Of a DNA stretch of 64,000 nucleotides, positions 50,338 through 62,072 are shown piece by piece. Numbering within the stretch: position 1 is the first letter of the stretch; each line of letters begins with the position of its first letter. The translations under genes were made by a program, and so were the position numbers. Below the pieces are notes generated by a model. It was not told where the DNA came from, searched no databases, and saw only the letters and a program-made list of their open reading frames with translations. Where the stretch lies: contig NC_087062.1 of assembly GCF_963678635.1 (NCBI RefSeq), positions 92,913,845 to 92,977,844 of the forward strand. Direction: 5' to 3'. This DNA is from Symsagittifera roscoffensis. Its lineage: Eukaryota > Xenacoelomorpha > Acoela > Convolutidae.

Positions 50338-51448
50338 CAAAATTAAAAAGTGAAATGGTTGATGCGTAGATTATAATAGACTTAAGCAAACCATCTATAT
50401 GTTGCAAAAATATATTGCGAATGACATCCTGTAAATGACGACTAAATTTGAATCTGAATGGCGATGATGTTCACACCAGGCTTTTTCGACACTGAGGCGA
50501 CCTTTCAATTTTTTTTGGAAATCCCAGTCACGGCCAACAGATATTTAATCATACCACAAGAGAACGCTAAGAGTTTTTATGAACTAGTTGAAATGGCTAG
50601 AAAAACGCACCAGAAGTCATAGTTCCTTCCAGTCTTTTTGTGACGTGGTCGGAATGATTATTAGTTTTTTTTATCGAAGGGTCGTTTTTGTTTTGCAAAA
50701 TACCCGAGATCATTCTGTGCTAATTGCCCAGCAACAGGCTTTTATTCTTTCATGAACAACTCAATTGCCTCAAATTTCCATGGATTTAAATGGTATTTTT
50801 TTTGTTACTGCAAAAATTGCTCCATGAATAAGTGTTGGAAAACGTGTCTGCTTACTGTGCTGTCGATTTAATCGAATGTTTGCTCATTTCTTTCTATGCA
50901 ATCTTAAATGTACATTTTTAACATCCATCATTTTATATTTTAAGCCAATGGATGTAGGAAATAGTGTTTTTTTATCTATTTGTAAGCACGTTGTAACATT
51001 TTTTGGCTTGTTGGCCATCAAATAGTCCCATTTTCCATCTGGAGGCCTAGTGTGTTTAAATACATAATTCGAAGTTTGACATAATTATATCAGTTATTGA
51101 AAGCTTCACATGCAGTCATACCATTTTGTTACGTTTAGTTGAGAGAAATTAACCTCATTGATTGTATTAGTTTGGACCATGTGTACGTTAGCGACAAAAC
51201 CTTTATTTCATTTACTTATACCTTATTTTTGTTTTAAAGGAGTAATTCTTTCAGCACATAACGTCATTTATATGTAACTGATTTTTCTGCCTAAAAATAA
51301 AAAATGTCGCCACTGAGAAGAAGAACTGCAAACGAAACTAAAACTGCAACTATAAGTAAAATGTCGATAAAATCTAGAAACAAGCCAAATTTATCATTAT
51401 TCCTTAATATAAAATCCCAAACAGTTTACCATTTTGATAATTACAAAT
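50336..51448. other. Upstream region of the membrane-protein gene
   Basis: AT-rich, no gene found. An acceptor-like TTCTTTCAG at about 51247-51255 could begin the transcript's last 5' leader segment. ATG 51304 opens a 100-codon frame that overlaps the membrane-protein start out of frame; it could be an upstream ORF that lowers translation, or chance. Confidence 0.4.
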
Positions 51449-52294
51449 ATGACAAATATTTCAATTTTTCGAGCCCGACCTCCGGCAAATGGGAAGCGTG
51501 GGAAACTAATATACTTGATACTTATTGCATTTACTTTTGGAATTGCACCAATCCGCGCCAGAAGTTTGTCGCAAGACAGCATCTACCAGCCATTGGGAGA
51601 TACTAACTATGGCCTGTTGAAGCAAATTATGTATGACCTCAATGATAGTTTGTCAGCGGAAATACGAGAAAGCGGGTGTGTCTTGGACCATGGCGTGCCT
51701 CCTGCTCTCTTGTTTGAATTGGATGCCATCATAATGGACCTCGAGGATGCGTGTATGGACTTGAAATCCAGTCAAGCCTCGACTGACGCTCAGTGGCGGA
51801 TTTTGAAATGGACGATGGGATTCTGCAATCGACTAATGCAGATTCTAGGGACGAAAACCTATGGACAGGAGCTGAAGAAAAATTGTCAAAGCGACCTTGA
51901 ACCGAAACCTTGGAGAGATAAATCAACCGATGGTTGCTATTGCGTAGCTGTGAACAAAGTGTTCAATCAAACTAACGTGCTTCGATTCTGGATTTCGCAA
52001 AATGGCCAGAACGATCGCGACCTGAGAGAAAAACTGGAGAAAACGGCCTTGAATCAAATCGAGATTGGTTTCGTTGGGTCCAAATCATTGGCGTCTGCCT
52101 ACACGGATGAACAAGATGACAAGGACACGCCTTCAGATAACGGAAACAAGCCGATAAGCTTTCAGCAACTGTTCGTGTTCGCATTGGTTTTCATCATAGT
52201 GATGTTTCTCGCATTTACAATTTACAAATTTTGTAGAAAAAATTCTACCGGAGCTACAGCTGTTGCTAATGTAAATGTTATAACCGCTGTATAA
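51449..52294 (+). CDS. Single-pass membrane protein, family not recognised
   Basis: An intronless 281-codon frame from ATG 51449 to TAA. I do not recognise the family. The N-terminus has a basic stretch (GKRGK) and then a hydrophobic run (LIYLILIAFTFGIA) that fits a signal peptide or anchor. The middle (~35-200) is polar and helix-rich with six cysteines (SGC, DAC, GFC, KNC, GCYC), enough for three disulfides, and N-glycosylation sequons NDS and NQT. One clear membrane segment follows near 239-260 (VFALVFIIVMFLAFTIY), then a short 20-residue Ser/Thr/Asn tail. This fits a type I surface protein with a small ectodomain. AATAAA at 52446 supports an expressed gene. Earlier coding exons cannot be excluded. 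Confidence 0.72.
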   Translation: MTNISIFRARPPANGKRGKLIYLILIAFTFGIAPIRARSLSQDSIYQPLGDTNYGLLKQIMYDLNDSLSAEIRESGCVLDHGVPPALLFELDAIIMDLEDACMDLKSSQASTDAQWRILKWTMGFCNRLMQILGTKTYGQELKKNCQSDLEPKPWRDKSTDGCYCVAVNKVFNQTNVLRFWISQNGQNDRDLREKLEKTALNQIEIGFVGSKSLASAYTDEQDDKDTPSDNGNKPISFQQLFVFALVFIIVMFLAFTIYKFCRKNSTGATAVANVNVITAV

Positions 52295-52445
52295 TGCTTG
52301 TTTGTATGCAATCATCGCTGTCCTTGTTTCGTTTCCGTAAAAAGCAGCCCGGGCTTGTTTGCTAGCTTCGAGGTACGTGAAAGTTCAAAGAATTTGAACT
52401 CGAAGTCAGCAATCAATCTTGAGCCGCTCGTTACGTTTTGGAAAC

Positions 52446-52451
52446 AATAAA
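52446..52451 (+). terminator. Poly(A) signal of the membrane-protein gene
   Basis: Canonical AATAAA about 150 bases after the stop codon. Confidence 0.7.
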
Positions 52452-55114
52452 ATACTGTATTAATATTTACATTTATAAAGTTGAATCCACAATCTTAATT
52501 TGTGCAATATATTTCATTAGCTTACTGTTTTCACATAAAACTTTTAAGTAATCATCGGAAGCTGTAGCAGGTTGAGCAGGGTTCAACAATTTGACGTTTT
52601 AAAAAATTAACACCTTTTTTTCATTTGTCTTTTAGATCATCTTGACAATCTCGGGTATAAGTGTTGAGTTTGATCAAGGTCACCTCCTATACAATTGTAA
52701 GTATCTTGTAATCGGGCACTAGACAATGTTCACGTCGACAGCTATCACTGAGCTCTCTCCGGCGAGCTTCGCCGCTCATGATTGCGCTGCAATGTATGAG
52801 GATATAGCTGATGTTTGAATGAAGTTTTTAGACTCAATTTGATTGGATTCGGGTGTTTTTATTATCCGAACTTCGTATATCATTTTCAATTTGTAACTGA
52901 ATCAAAATCTGAATATCAGTTATTAACAAAATGTATGCCAGTGAAATTTCGAAAATTTGCGGAAATTCAGTAAGAGCCACTGAATGTCGATGAAAACGTT
53001 TGTTCATGAGAAGAATCATCATTTTTGGACGAGGAAGTTTGAAAATAAAATTTTCAGATTTTCAGATTTCGCAGCAAAATAAAAAAATCTAGCTATCGAT
53101 CCAGTTTTCTAACGTTGGGTTGATTCTATCAAAAAAGTGCTTGTCATAAATTGTCCAAGAGTTTTAAGGACATCGTGCTTTTTTTCAAAATTGGAGAGTT
53201 GAATATTTAAAAAAAAACGATCAGCATTTTTTCAGTTCAATTGAGTTCATTGACTCTTTTCCAACTGTTTGTTGGCTATGTTGTCAACTTCCTGTTGGCT
53301 ATGTCCAAGAATCATGATTAAAGCACTGGAGACTCTTTGATAGATTGATGATTTTTTGTTTGTGTTTTTTTCAGGAAAAAGTTTTCTCACGCTCAAATCG
53401 GATTTTCGTGGTTTGATTTTAGATTTTTTAATTTAATCTCAGTTCTTTTATTAAAAAGAAGGGAAAATTCTTTATCAAACAATTAAAGTGTAAATATCTT
53501 GTCTAAACTTATCATCCAAAATGCCATTTGTTTTCTAGTTTCTTGTCTGAGTGTATAGGACCTTTTGCTGGTTTTTGCTAGCTTTCACTTATCGTAACAA
53601 CAACAAGTGTTTTGTCCATTTTCCATTTTTTTTTTGTTTAAGTGTGCTCTTTCTTGGAATTTTTGTTGAATAGTTTGAGCAGTTTAGTAGCATGTGTTCT
53701 CCGCTTTTAAAGTGGCTAGTGTTTTATTTTTTAAGCGTAAGAATCAGTTGTGTGGGGCAGTTGATTTGAGTTTTCGAGGCCTGTGGTGTGGTTCAATTCA
53801 CGAGGGTTTTTTGTTGTCTAATTTATTTAATTTTCCTTTTTCTTGGCATTCTTTGTTTTATTTTGAAGCTATCTCTTGGCACTTAAGGTTTTTGCAAAGT
53901 GCAGCTTTGCCTATGTGTCTAAATCATATACTTAGCTTTTCAAAAACCAGTGAATCGAATGCTTGGAGATGAATCAGCTGATAGTTGCGAATGAACATAA
54001 TCATGACAGACAACTAATGGAAAAGCTGAAACTCTTGCTATGTCAAGTTTGTGTTGTATCGCAAGTATTGCTAACCTTTGCTTCGCCTCTGTACTTAATA
54101 GCTCAATTGCACCCGTCCCAATCAATTCGATGTGCAATTACTGCCTTTCAGAGTGGTAAGCTTGATTTCAAACCGTCTGTTTGTACTTTTTGCCATAAAT
54201 TTTTTCGAACAATTTCATGGCTGCGAAAAATTGTTGAAAAAAAAACAGGTCAAAATTGACGTTTAAGGTAACTTTGGTAATGTTTGACTAGCAAGTTGCT
54301 TTTTTTTCGTAAGCGCTTTCCCTTAAATTGAGTGTCGAAGAAACTTTTAGAAAACTGTTAGAGTTAAGTGATTAAAAATAAATGCCATAAATCAGTATTA
54401 GTAGTATAGCTAATTTACACTGGGATCGGGGGGTTGATCCCTACAGGGATCATTGGGTATTGAGATCCCAACGTAAGTTTTTGAGATCCCATGTAAAAGT
54501 ACTGATCCCATGTAAAAGTACTGATCCCATGTAAAATTTTTCATGATCCCAAATAATGATCCCACAAATTTGATCCCAATGTATAATTTTTTAAACCAAT
54601 GATCCTAAATGTAAATTTTTGTTAGGTTGATAGCTAAATCGTCCAAGAGCCCACACGGTGTATTTCGTTCTTTTTGTTCATGCACCAAATTGGAGTGGTA
54701 TATAAAGTGGTTATAGCGATTAGTTTCATGCATGGTATATGAAAGACGCTTGATTTCTGCACCGAATTTAATTGAAATATATGTATAGAATCAGCTTGAA
54801 ATTTTTATGTATTACTATAGACTGGTTTCTGTAAACGTCTATGCCAAGTACTTTCAGGAAGAAACTGTTGAAGAATTAAACGGAAAACATACGTTTCAAG
54901 GTTAAATTGAATTTTGTAAACTTTTGGTTCAAATATAACACCAATTCTAACACGCACACTGGTACACATTAAAACATAAAACATGTCATAAAGTCAATAT
55001 TAGATAAGAAGCGTTGGAAGCAAAATTATTTCTGGCTTGGCCATTGAATGTAAACGCTGTTACTCTTTACTGCACAATGTTTTACACACTATCACATTAA
55101 CAAATATTTTTTTC
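52452..55114. other. Intergenic with Helentron-like remnants and a GATCCC array
   Basis: No gene seen. 52690-52725 carries the family 5' segment (TTGTAATCGGGCACTAGAC). 53889-53919 and 54053-54093 are 3' ends. 54423-54605 is a cluster of GATCCC-containing repeats. The remainder is AT-rich. Confidence 0.45.
54423..54605. repeat. GATCCC-rich tandem array
   Basis: GATCCCATGTAAAAGTACT repeats almost exactly from 54485 in 19-base steps (about three units). It is surrounded by further spaced GATCCC or GGGATC occurrences. It carries no coding sense. Confidence 0.7.
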
Positions 55115-58100
55115 TTATTTCCTGCGAAAACGTTTTGGTTGCGTTGGCACATCTTCAACGGCTTCACGATCTAGAAAAGAATTATCCGACGATTCTGCAG
55201 AAGTTTCAGCACTCAAATCGGCAATATCGTCACTGTCAAGGTCACTCTCGTTTATCTGATCGAGATGTGCAAATCCAGGATCCGGAGTCTGGAATCCTAT
55301 TTCATTTGAGGCTGTTGACAAAAGATCGAACAATGAACGATGTACATATGATTGACTTGTGCTGGGGTCAATGAAGCTATCTTCACTATCGTATTGCACA
55401 TCTTGCGTATAATCCCAGTCTATTTGTGTTCGATCAAGTTCTTGCGACATACCATCTAGTATATTCTCTTGATCCCATTCTATTGGTGCGTCATTGTCTT
55501 CAAAATGAGCAACCCATGCATCTAGATCGTCATCATCATCACTATCTCGATCTAACGTTTCATCGTTCGCACTATCGGCAATTAATGTAGAGCTGTTTTT
55601 ACCACGACGACTATCGTTTGAAGGCGGTTCTGAAGACTCGATGTAACCATATGGCAACGTTGAAATGCCATCATCCAATATATACCGTTTATCGTCGAAC
55701 GATGACAATGCTATCTTATTCGAACTAACAGTATTCAGAACATGACGGTCAGATGCAATTCTGGTGTTTTCAGCTCGATAGAGACTACCCATCTCAAGAG
55801 TTTCTTCATACTTCCGATGAGTAAGAAGATTTTGAGTTGCCCTGGAAATGCCTTTAGCTGAAAGCTTACGATGATCTATTTAAAATGAATAAATGATTAC
55901 TAATCGTTAATACAATGAAATTTTTTTTTCGAAAAAAAATGTTTCCCTAAATTTTCGACAAATTTTTTTTCGAAAAAAAAATTTTTCCCAAATTTTTTTT
56001 CGACAATTTTTTTTTCGAAAAATTTTTTTTTCCCAAATTTTTGAAAAATTTTCTGCCTTTTTTTCAGACAATTTTTTCATTTAAAAAAATTTTCCCAAAT
56101 TTCGGAAAAAATCTAAAGTTTTTGGTTTTCCCAATTTTTTTTGTCGACAAATTGAAAAAAAATTCTAATTTTTTCGACAAAATTTGATGAGTAATTGAAA
56201 GTACTCACGTAGAGAGACGATTGAGTATAACTTGGGTTTTAAAGCAATGAAGTCCGTGATGGTGTCGGCTGGGAACTCATCTTTGTATTTGAGAACTGTC
56301 AGTTTGTTTTGCTTGTTAAACAGGGGATGGTTTTCGGGATACTTTGAGAAATCGAATTCGTCAATAATGTTGGATTTGTTTTTCAAAATTTCGTAAAAAT
56401 CTGCATTCTTTTCGGTTTCTATTTCGTAAAGCAAACTATCGGTATCGGAATAAAGAACTCGACACTCAAAGTTTGGTTTCATAATTTCATAGTGAACCCG
56501 ATACATTTCAAATTTAGCGATTTCAAGCACGCATGCTCCTACTATGGTAGGTACATTCCAATTAATGACTCGTGGTGCTGACGTCAATGCCGCTAAATCA
56601 TCACCAAATATTTTAATTGTCTTGAAGTCAAAAGCAGAAATTTGTTGCATTGTTTCTTCAGCGTTATGTACAATATTAACCTTCACTCTTTTTCTTTTCA
56701 ATTCCCATGTTTTTCGATATGCAGAATTATTCAACAATTTGTACACTGCTTCTTCAAATTTGTTTCGTGCAGCTTTCCTTTTGTTTGTGTTTAGGGTTAT
56801 ATAGGGTTCTAACCATAGTTCTTGCTTGAACTTTAAAACTCTATGTACTTTCGTTATTTTCAAACCCAACCGAACATAGAGTTGTAAGAGTTTGTAATGC
56901 ACTGTATAATTACTCTTGTTATGCAATGTCTGAAGCAGTTTTTTTACTTTGCCAGGAGCAACTCGATAATTATCATTGCTTTTCATTTGTTCTGCCAGAT
57001 CTCGTTGGTAGTCACTTAACCACTCCTCTGGCACCACTTCTTTGGTTGGTGCTAAAGGATAGTCTCGATGGGACTCATGAAGTTCTTGAGGGTACCCGAG
57101 ATCTATTTCAAGAATGAAACCAATATCTGAATCTTCTGGAGTTGCCAATATTTCATCAATGCTCGTTTAACTGCTTGTACTAACTTCACCGTCTTCCTCA
57201 ACATGGATGAACTTAAAGTCCCGTGCTGGTAATTTATGCATTTGCATAACACCTCCATATAGATTATTTGCATCCAACATGAAGCCATAACTTGTTTTTT
57301 CTTGAGGGTTGTACTTTTCATTCATGTACGGGTTGTTTGCTTTGAATTTTCTTTTTTCGAAAACAGATGCTGTGCCACATCGCATCATATTTTCCTCAAT
57401 TTCTAAATGCTCTCTTTCCGAAAGAAGTTCAATATCAGCATTACAGATCCTCTTGAAAGCATCTCCCGCAAGATTCAACGCAGTAAAATGATGCGCGCAA
57501 TCTAATCCGTAGCTTGCGTGAGTTATCGAACGAAACTCTTCAAAAACACATGCGAGAAGAAGAGTATCACATGTGAGATAGAGATTGTGATATTGCTCTA
57601 AGTTTATGCAATTGAATTTATCGAAGACTGTTTGAGCATGTTTTAAATCTTCTTCACTAACACTGATTTTTCCTCCTTCTAATGAGTTTCCCCATGCACT
57701 GAGTGGTGGCAGATTTTGTTCATCAAACTTGAATCGATTTGACATATAGGAATAAGGGTAAAAACCTTTCCTCTTTAGAAGTGCGCGAGAACTCTCATCA
57801 GCTTGTTTGAAGTGTTCGTCTAGTATAGAGAACTTATCAGCTGGTAAATTATCAACAAGTTTTTGTAACGAAGAATTCAAAAGTTTACATGAGTCTATGA
57901 ATCGCATGTATTCATAGACATTTTGCTTAACACCATTTGCTCGTGTGTAAGTGTCAACCAATACACCAATGCTTAGTGAGATATACTTCTCATCTGTTGC
58001 GGGTATGACTTGGATCGTGCTCTTTGGTTCCAACTCACCCAAAGCCAAACAAATATGGTGAAGATCATAATTTTGTATATTGTGTCCAACAACTGGTGTA

Positions 58101-59925
58101 TGTCGCAACTTTCGTCGCGCTAGGTTACACTTTGAGTGCGCCCACCCTAGGAATTCACCACTGTAGTGACAGTGGTCCAAACATTTTGTTTCACCTTCAA
58201 CCAACTCTGCTAGGCACAACCAGCATGAGGTGGCTTCATCCTGCTTCAGGATAGATCGATTGCCGATATAGTTTGGGTATCGATTTTTTTGTTGGTAGAT
58301 TTGTTTTGCTAGTATGTGTAACTGCTCGATGAATTTTGGTATACATTTCTCACTACTGTTCAAATCAACGAAGTATGGTTTTGAAGAACCATGTTCAATC
58401 GCACACAGAGAGTAACCAGAGGGTTCATGTTTTTCTAAGATCCTAGACGACGAAGTGTTCGGGTTGTAATTGCATGTGGTTACAGGTTTCAAAAACGATT
58501 CGAAATCGAAGTAGATAACGACAGGAACAAAACTAAGTGCTGCATAGTTGTTGAATTTGTATTTATTGCTTCCATCTTCAGCGGATGGCCTTTTTTTTTT
58601 ACTGCAGGTTCATGTTCTTTGCATGATCTTTGATGCATCTTGTTCGCTTCTTCGCTATAACTTATGTGAAAACAGTTCCGACACAGGCGCATGAAGGTAC
58701 GGAATTTATAACTTTTGATTTCACATATGAATCTTAACAGGTTAGTTATTAACACGAAATGATGTTTACCCGGCTCAAATAACAACAAAAGATCCATGCT
58801 GAATGTATCTTCAGACTCATTTTTTGATATCAACATAGGCACCAAGTCTCCTTTTTCATAAAGAAACACATTGACACGAACTTTGTTCAAACGTTCAAAT
58901 TCGGGTATATCTCTGAAACTCATTGGGGTTGGAAACTCACCGATTGGTTTTTTGGCGTTGCTCGTTCTGTAAGTTGCAGGGCATGTTTTTTCAGCAGCTG
59001 GATCTTCGTATCTTCCAACAATTTAATTCAAACGATAATGGAGGTGATAAGCAGCAGTAAAACAAAGATTAAAACAGTCATGGTCATCATGGTTGCGAAT
59101 ATTAATTAAATGACTGGATTTTGCAATTTTTAATGGCAATGTTATATGTGATGACCCTCGAATGGGATTCATTTTACCAAATTTGATAAACAATCTAACC
59201 ACTTGTTGTAAAACCCATCCGCTTCCGTGTGAAGCAAATGAATGAAGCACCGATTGCATTCTATCGACCATTTCATAAAACGTTCCATCCGCAAGTCCGT
59301 CGGATAGAACCGGAAGCATAAGGGAATTAACATAAATGTCAACAAGCTCATTTTGAGTGGGGTTGTTCGGATCTTCGTCATTGATCACTGACGGTTTTTG
59401 TAAACTCAAATTTAATGAAAATTGAACTTTTTGGGGCCATTGGAAACCGTTTGCCAAAATCAAATTTTGGATTTGTTCTTTGTGCTTAGACATAAATTCT
59501 AATATATCTACACTATCATCACCAGGAATAAGATAAGTTTTCAGGGTACCATTGAAAGCAGATTCATGTAATTCAATGTCATTCACATTCATGGTTGGGG
59601 CAATTGTTTCGTTTTTGCTGATGGATGCAGTATTTTTACTAGTAGCGACAGGTAAACTATGAAGAGTAATCATATGGTTATTGAGTTCATTGTTAGAAAC
59701 AAAGCCTAAATTACAATATTCACATAAATTGGCTATGCTCTCATGAGTTGAAATAAAATGTTGTTCAAGAGAAGTTAACAATAACGATGTGAAAGGGCAA
59801 TCATTACACATGTAAATTGGAATACCTTTTTTCATTGCATGAAAATTTCATTCATGTCTGGTTCGGTGAGTTTTGAATGTGAAAAGTATTGGACAAAAAT
59901 TACATTTGTATTTTGCAGGATTCAT
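55115..59925 (-). pseudogene. Polinton/adintovirus-type protein-primed DNA polymerase B, disrupted
   Basis: Family B polymerase of large self-synthesising (Polinton-like) elements, read from 59925 down. In order: three C2H2 zinc fingers (~59780-59920), an N-terminal pPolB segment ending near 59025, exonuclease motif I (FDFES, ~58520), a Cys/His motif (DHCHYSGEFLGWAHSKCN), exonuclease II (HNIQNYD), motif A (LDANNLYG), motif B region (NNSAYRKTWE, Gly replaced by Arg), motif C (YSDTDS), KDE and KPKLYSI. A 333-bp intron (55876-56208, GTGAGT..TAG) joins in phase to a last exon with FDDKRYILDDG and then a ~170-residue acidic extension ending KRFRRK. Breaks: in-frame stops at 59848-59850, 59023-59025 and 57167-57169, and a frameshift at the poly-A/T run near 58592. 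No integrase, packaging ATPase, protease or capsid gene is visible nearby, so it looks like a decayed solitary copy. Confidence 0.88.
55876..56208 (-). other. Intron of the polymerase gene, palindromic A/T runs
   Basis: Donor GTGAGT (minus strand at 56208) and acceptor TTTTAAATAG (ending 55876) join the two coding parts at matching phase. The interior is mostly TTTTTTTTCGAAAAAAAA-type repeats, self-complementary and very low in complexity. Confidence 0.7.
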
Positions 59926-59972
59926 TATCAAGTGTTCCAGAGAAATAGAAGTTTGCAAATAAAATTCGTATT

Positions 59973-60368
59973 TGTACAAAATTTCAAATACATAACACGA
60001 CTTCATGGGATTGGATGAATTTGAAAATATGCTACATGTAATCCCGCTCAAATTTGAGTTTAAACGACAATCGCCCGCCCAAATTTGAATTCAATTTAAA
60101 AGTCCCGCCAAAAGTTTTGATTGCCAATAATTTGTAAAATCTAAATAAATATTGATTTTAGTCGTTATCATGTACAAACTTTCAAATACATAACACGACT
60201 TCATGGGATTGGATGAATTTGAAAATATGCTACATGTAATCCCGCTCAAATTTGAGTTTAAACCGCAATCGCCCGCCAAAATTTGAATTCAATTTAAAAG
60301 TCCCGCCAAAAGTTTTGATTGCCAATAATTTGTAAACTCTAATTAAATATTGAATTTATTCGTTATCA
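59973..60368. repeat. 198-bp tandem duplication upstream of the polymerase
   Basis: Two copies of a 198-bp unit (from TGTACAAA..TTCAAATACATAACACG) at 59973-60170 and 60171-60368 differ at few positions. Each contains CGCCCGCC-type GC patches, unlike the surrounding AT-rich DNA. It could be promoter or terminal sequence of the element, but no function is shown. Confidence 0.8.
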
Positions 60369-61413
60369 CGATCAAATATTGTTTCTTCCGATCAGTTTCA
60401 GTCCACAAAAATCAATTAAAAGAGACAATACATTAATTAAGTTGTTTAACTTTAATAACAATATTCTGAAAAAAAATATTTTCGATTTCTTATTAATGGC
60501 TTGAACATGTGAACTGAATAGACTACAACATCTCTTTTGGTATAAAGACTCACTAACCATCAATGTTGCAAAGTAAAAAAAACTCATTAGACATGGTGAA
60601 GACTAATTAACCGTGAATAATGTAAAAGAAGAAAAAATATTAATTTCTTAAACAAAACATGTACTTTAAACATTATCATATATACATTATCATGATGACA
60701 CTTTCCCAAAAATTTCATCGAAGACTTAACGTCTCTCACTCAGGTCATATTTTTACAATCCATAAAGCAATTTATATGTTTCCGCAAAAAAATAGAAACA
60801 AAACTTGAAAAAAAATACTAAGTTTGTACAAAAATTGATGATCTCCCAAACTAGATGCTGTACAGTGTCGGCACCCTGGCTCGAAAATGTCCAGCTCGCC
60901 GAGAGAAGCAATATGAGTGGTCGGAAGACTATATTCGGACCGTGTAACAAAAAGTTAGAAAACTGATATAGGATGAGGCTTTTCGAAAATGAAATGTCTG
61001 TATCTCTTCAGTGGATGGTATGAACATAGTCGTGCAATATATCAAAATACTGCTCACGACCAGTTAATTAATTTTGATCAGAGGTCTAAAGACTATAGAA
61101 TCTCAAGTTTACGAGATAAAAATTTTCAACATTTTTCCGAGATTTTAAAATTCAAGTTCTTTTTTGTTTTTTGATTGAAGACTTATCGAACATTCGGTTA
61201 TAAAATGACTTATTATGCTCTCCTTTTCCTAGCAACTTGATAAGTGAAGCATTAAGAGGCTGAGAGTTTTAATTTACAAAATTTTTATACATGAGGACAC
61301 CAAATGAAATCTATTAAACATCAATCTGAGTTTTAAGTTTAAATCTTTATACACAATAAAACCAAATTAAAATCAATCAAACGCAACAACAGTTCAATAA
61401 AGTTAAATAAGGT
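60369..61413. other. AT-rich, no gene seen
   Basis: Short open stretches only; nothing resembles a known gene, and no terminal inverted repeat for the polymerase element could be identified here. Confidence 0.4.
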
Positions 61414-62072
61414 CTAAATACTCCTGAGCTTTTCTAGTGTTGTTATCTTTCTCTTTTTCTTTGGTGCAAGGCATAGAGAAGGAGTCAAATTTTCCATTTG
61501 ATTACTCACTGTCGCTTCGGGGGTGCGAGTTGCAGTTGAAGAATCTGGTTCATCAAGCCATGGTGACACTGTAGGAGAAGGATCAGCTTTCGGCGTAACT
61601 AATAATGGTGATTCAATCTGTTCCATTCCCCATAAGCGATCAAAAAATTCATTTTCTTCAAAGTATTCTAACTGGTTTTCACACATCGGAGTAACATCAC
61701 AATCGTATTTATACAAAAATTTTTTTACTGGTTTTGATAAAGTTGAAATATCAACCTGAAGAGCAAGAGGCTCGTCAGGATCTGTATATTAACCAGAATT
61801 TGTAAGGTAACTCAAATACTAGCCAAGATCAATTTTTAGACGAAGACCGCTTTGCAAACCCGCAACTAACCGAAATTTTTTAAATTAAAACACCATATCT
61901 ATTTACATTAAATATTTTTGATAAAAAGCACGATCATATAATTTCAGAAGCACTAGTTGACATACAAGCATATGAAAGCTTCTATGATAAATTTCAGTTA
62001 TTTTTACTAACCTTTCACTGTCTTCACCACAGGAACGCGATTTGCACTGTTCCCACGATATAATGTTACGCA
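61414..62072 (-). CDS. Uncharacterised two-exon coding region (3' part)
   Basis: I do not recognise it. The terminal exon 61414-61781 has a TATACAG acceptor and encodes 121 residues, starting DPDEPLALQVDIS and ending LRSI. The C-terminal half is Ser/Thr/Pro-rich and contains a basic KKKRK run that could be a nuclear localisation signal. A short exon 62012-62072 (acceptor TTGTTTAG, donor GTTAGT) joins in phase and adds about 20 residues including GNSANRVPVV. The upstream part is not found. Being on the polymerase strand within 2 kb, it could belong to the same element or be a separate gene. The exon model is tentative. Confidence 0.4.
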
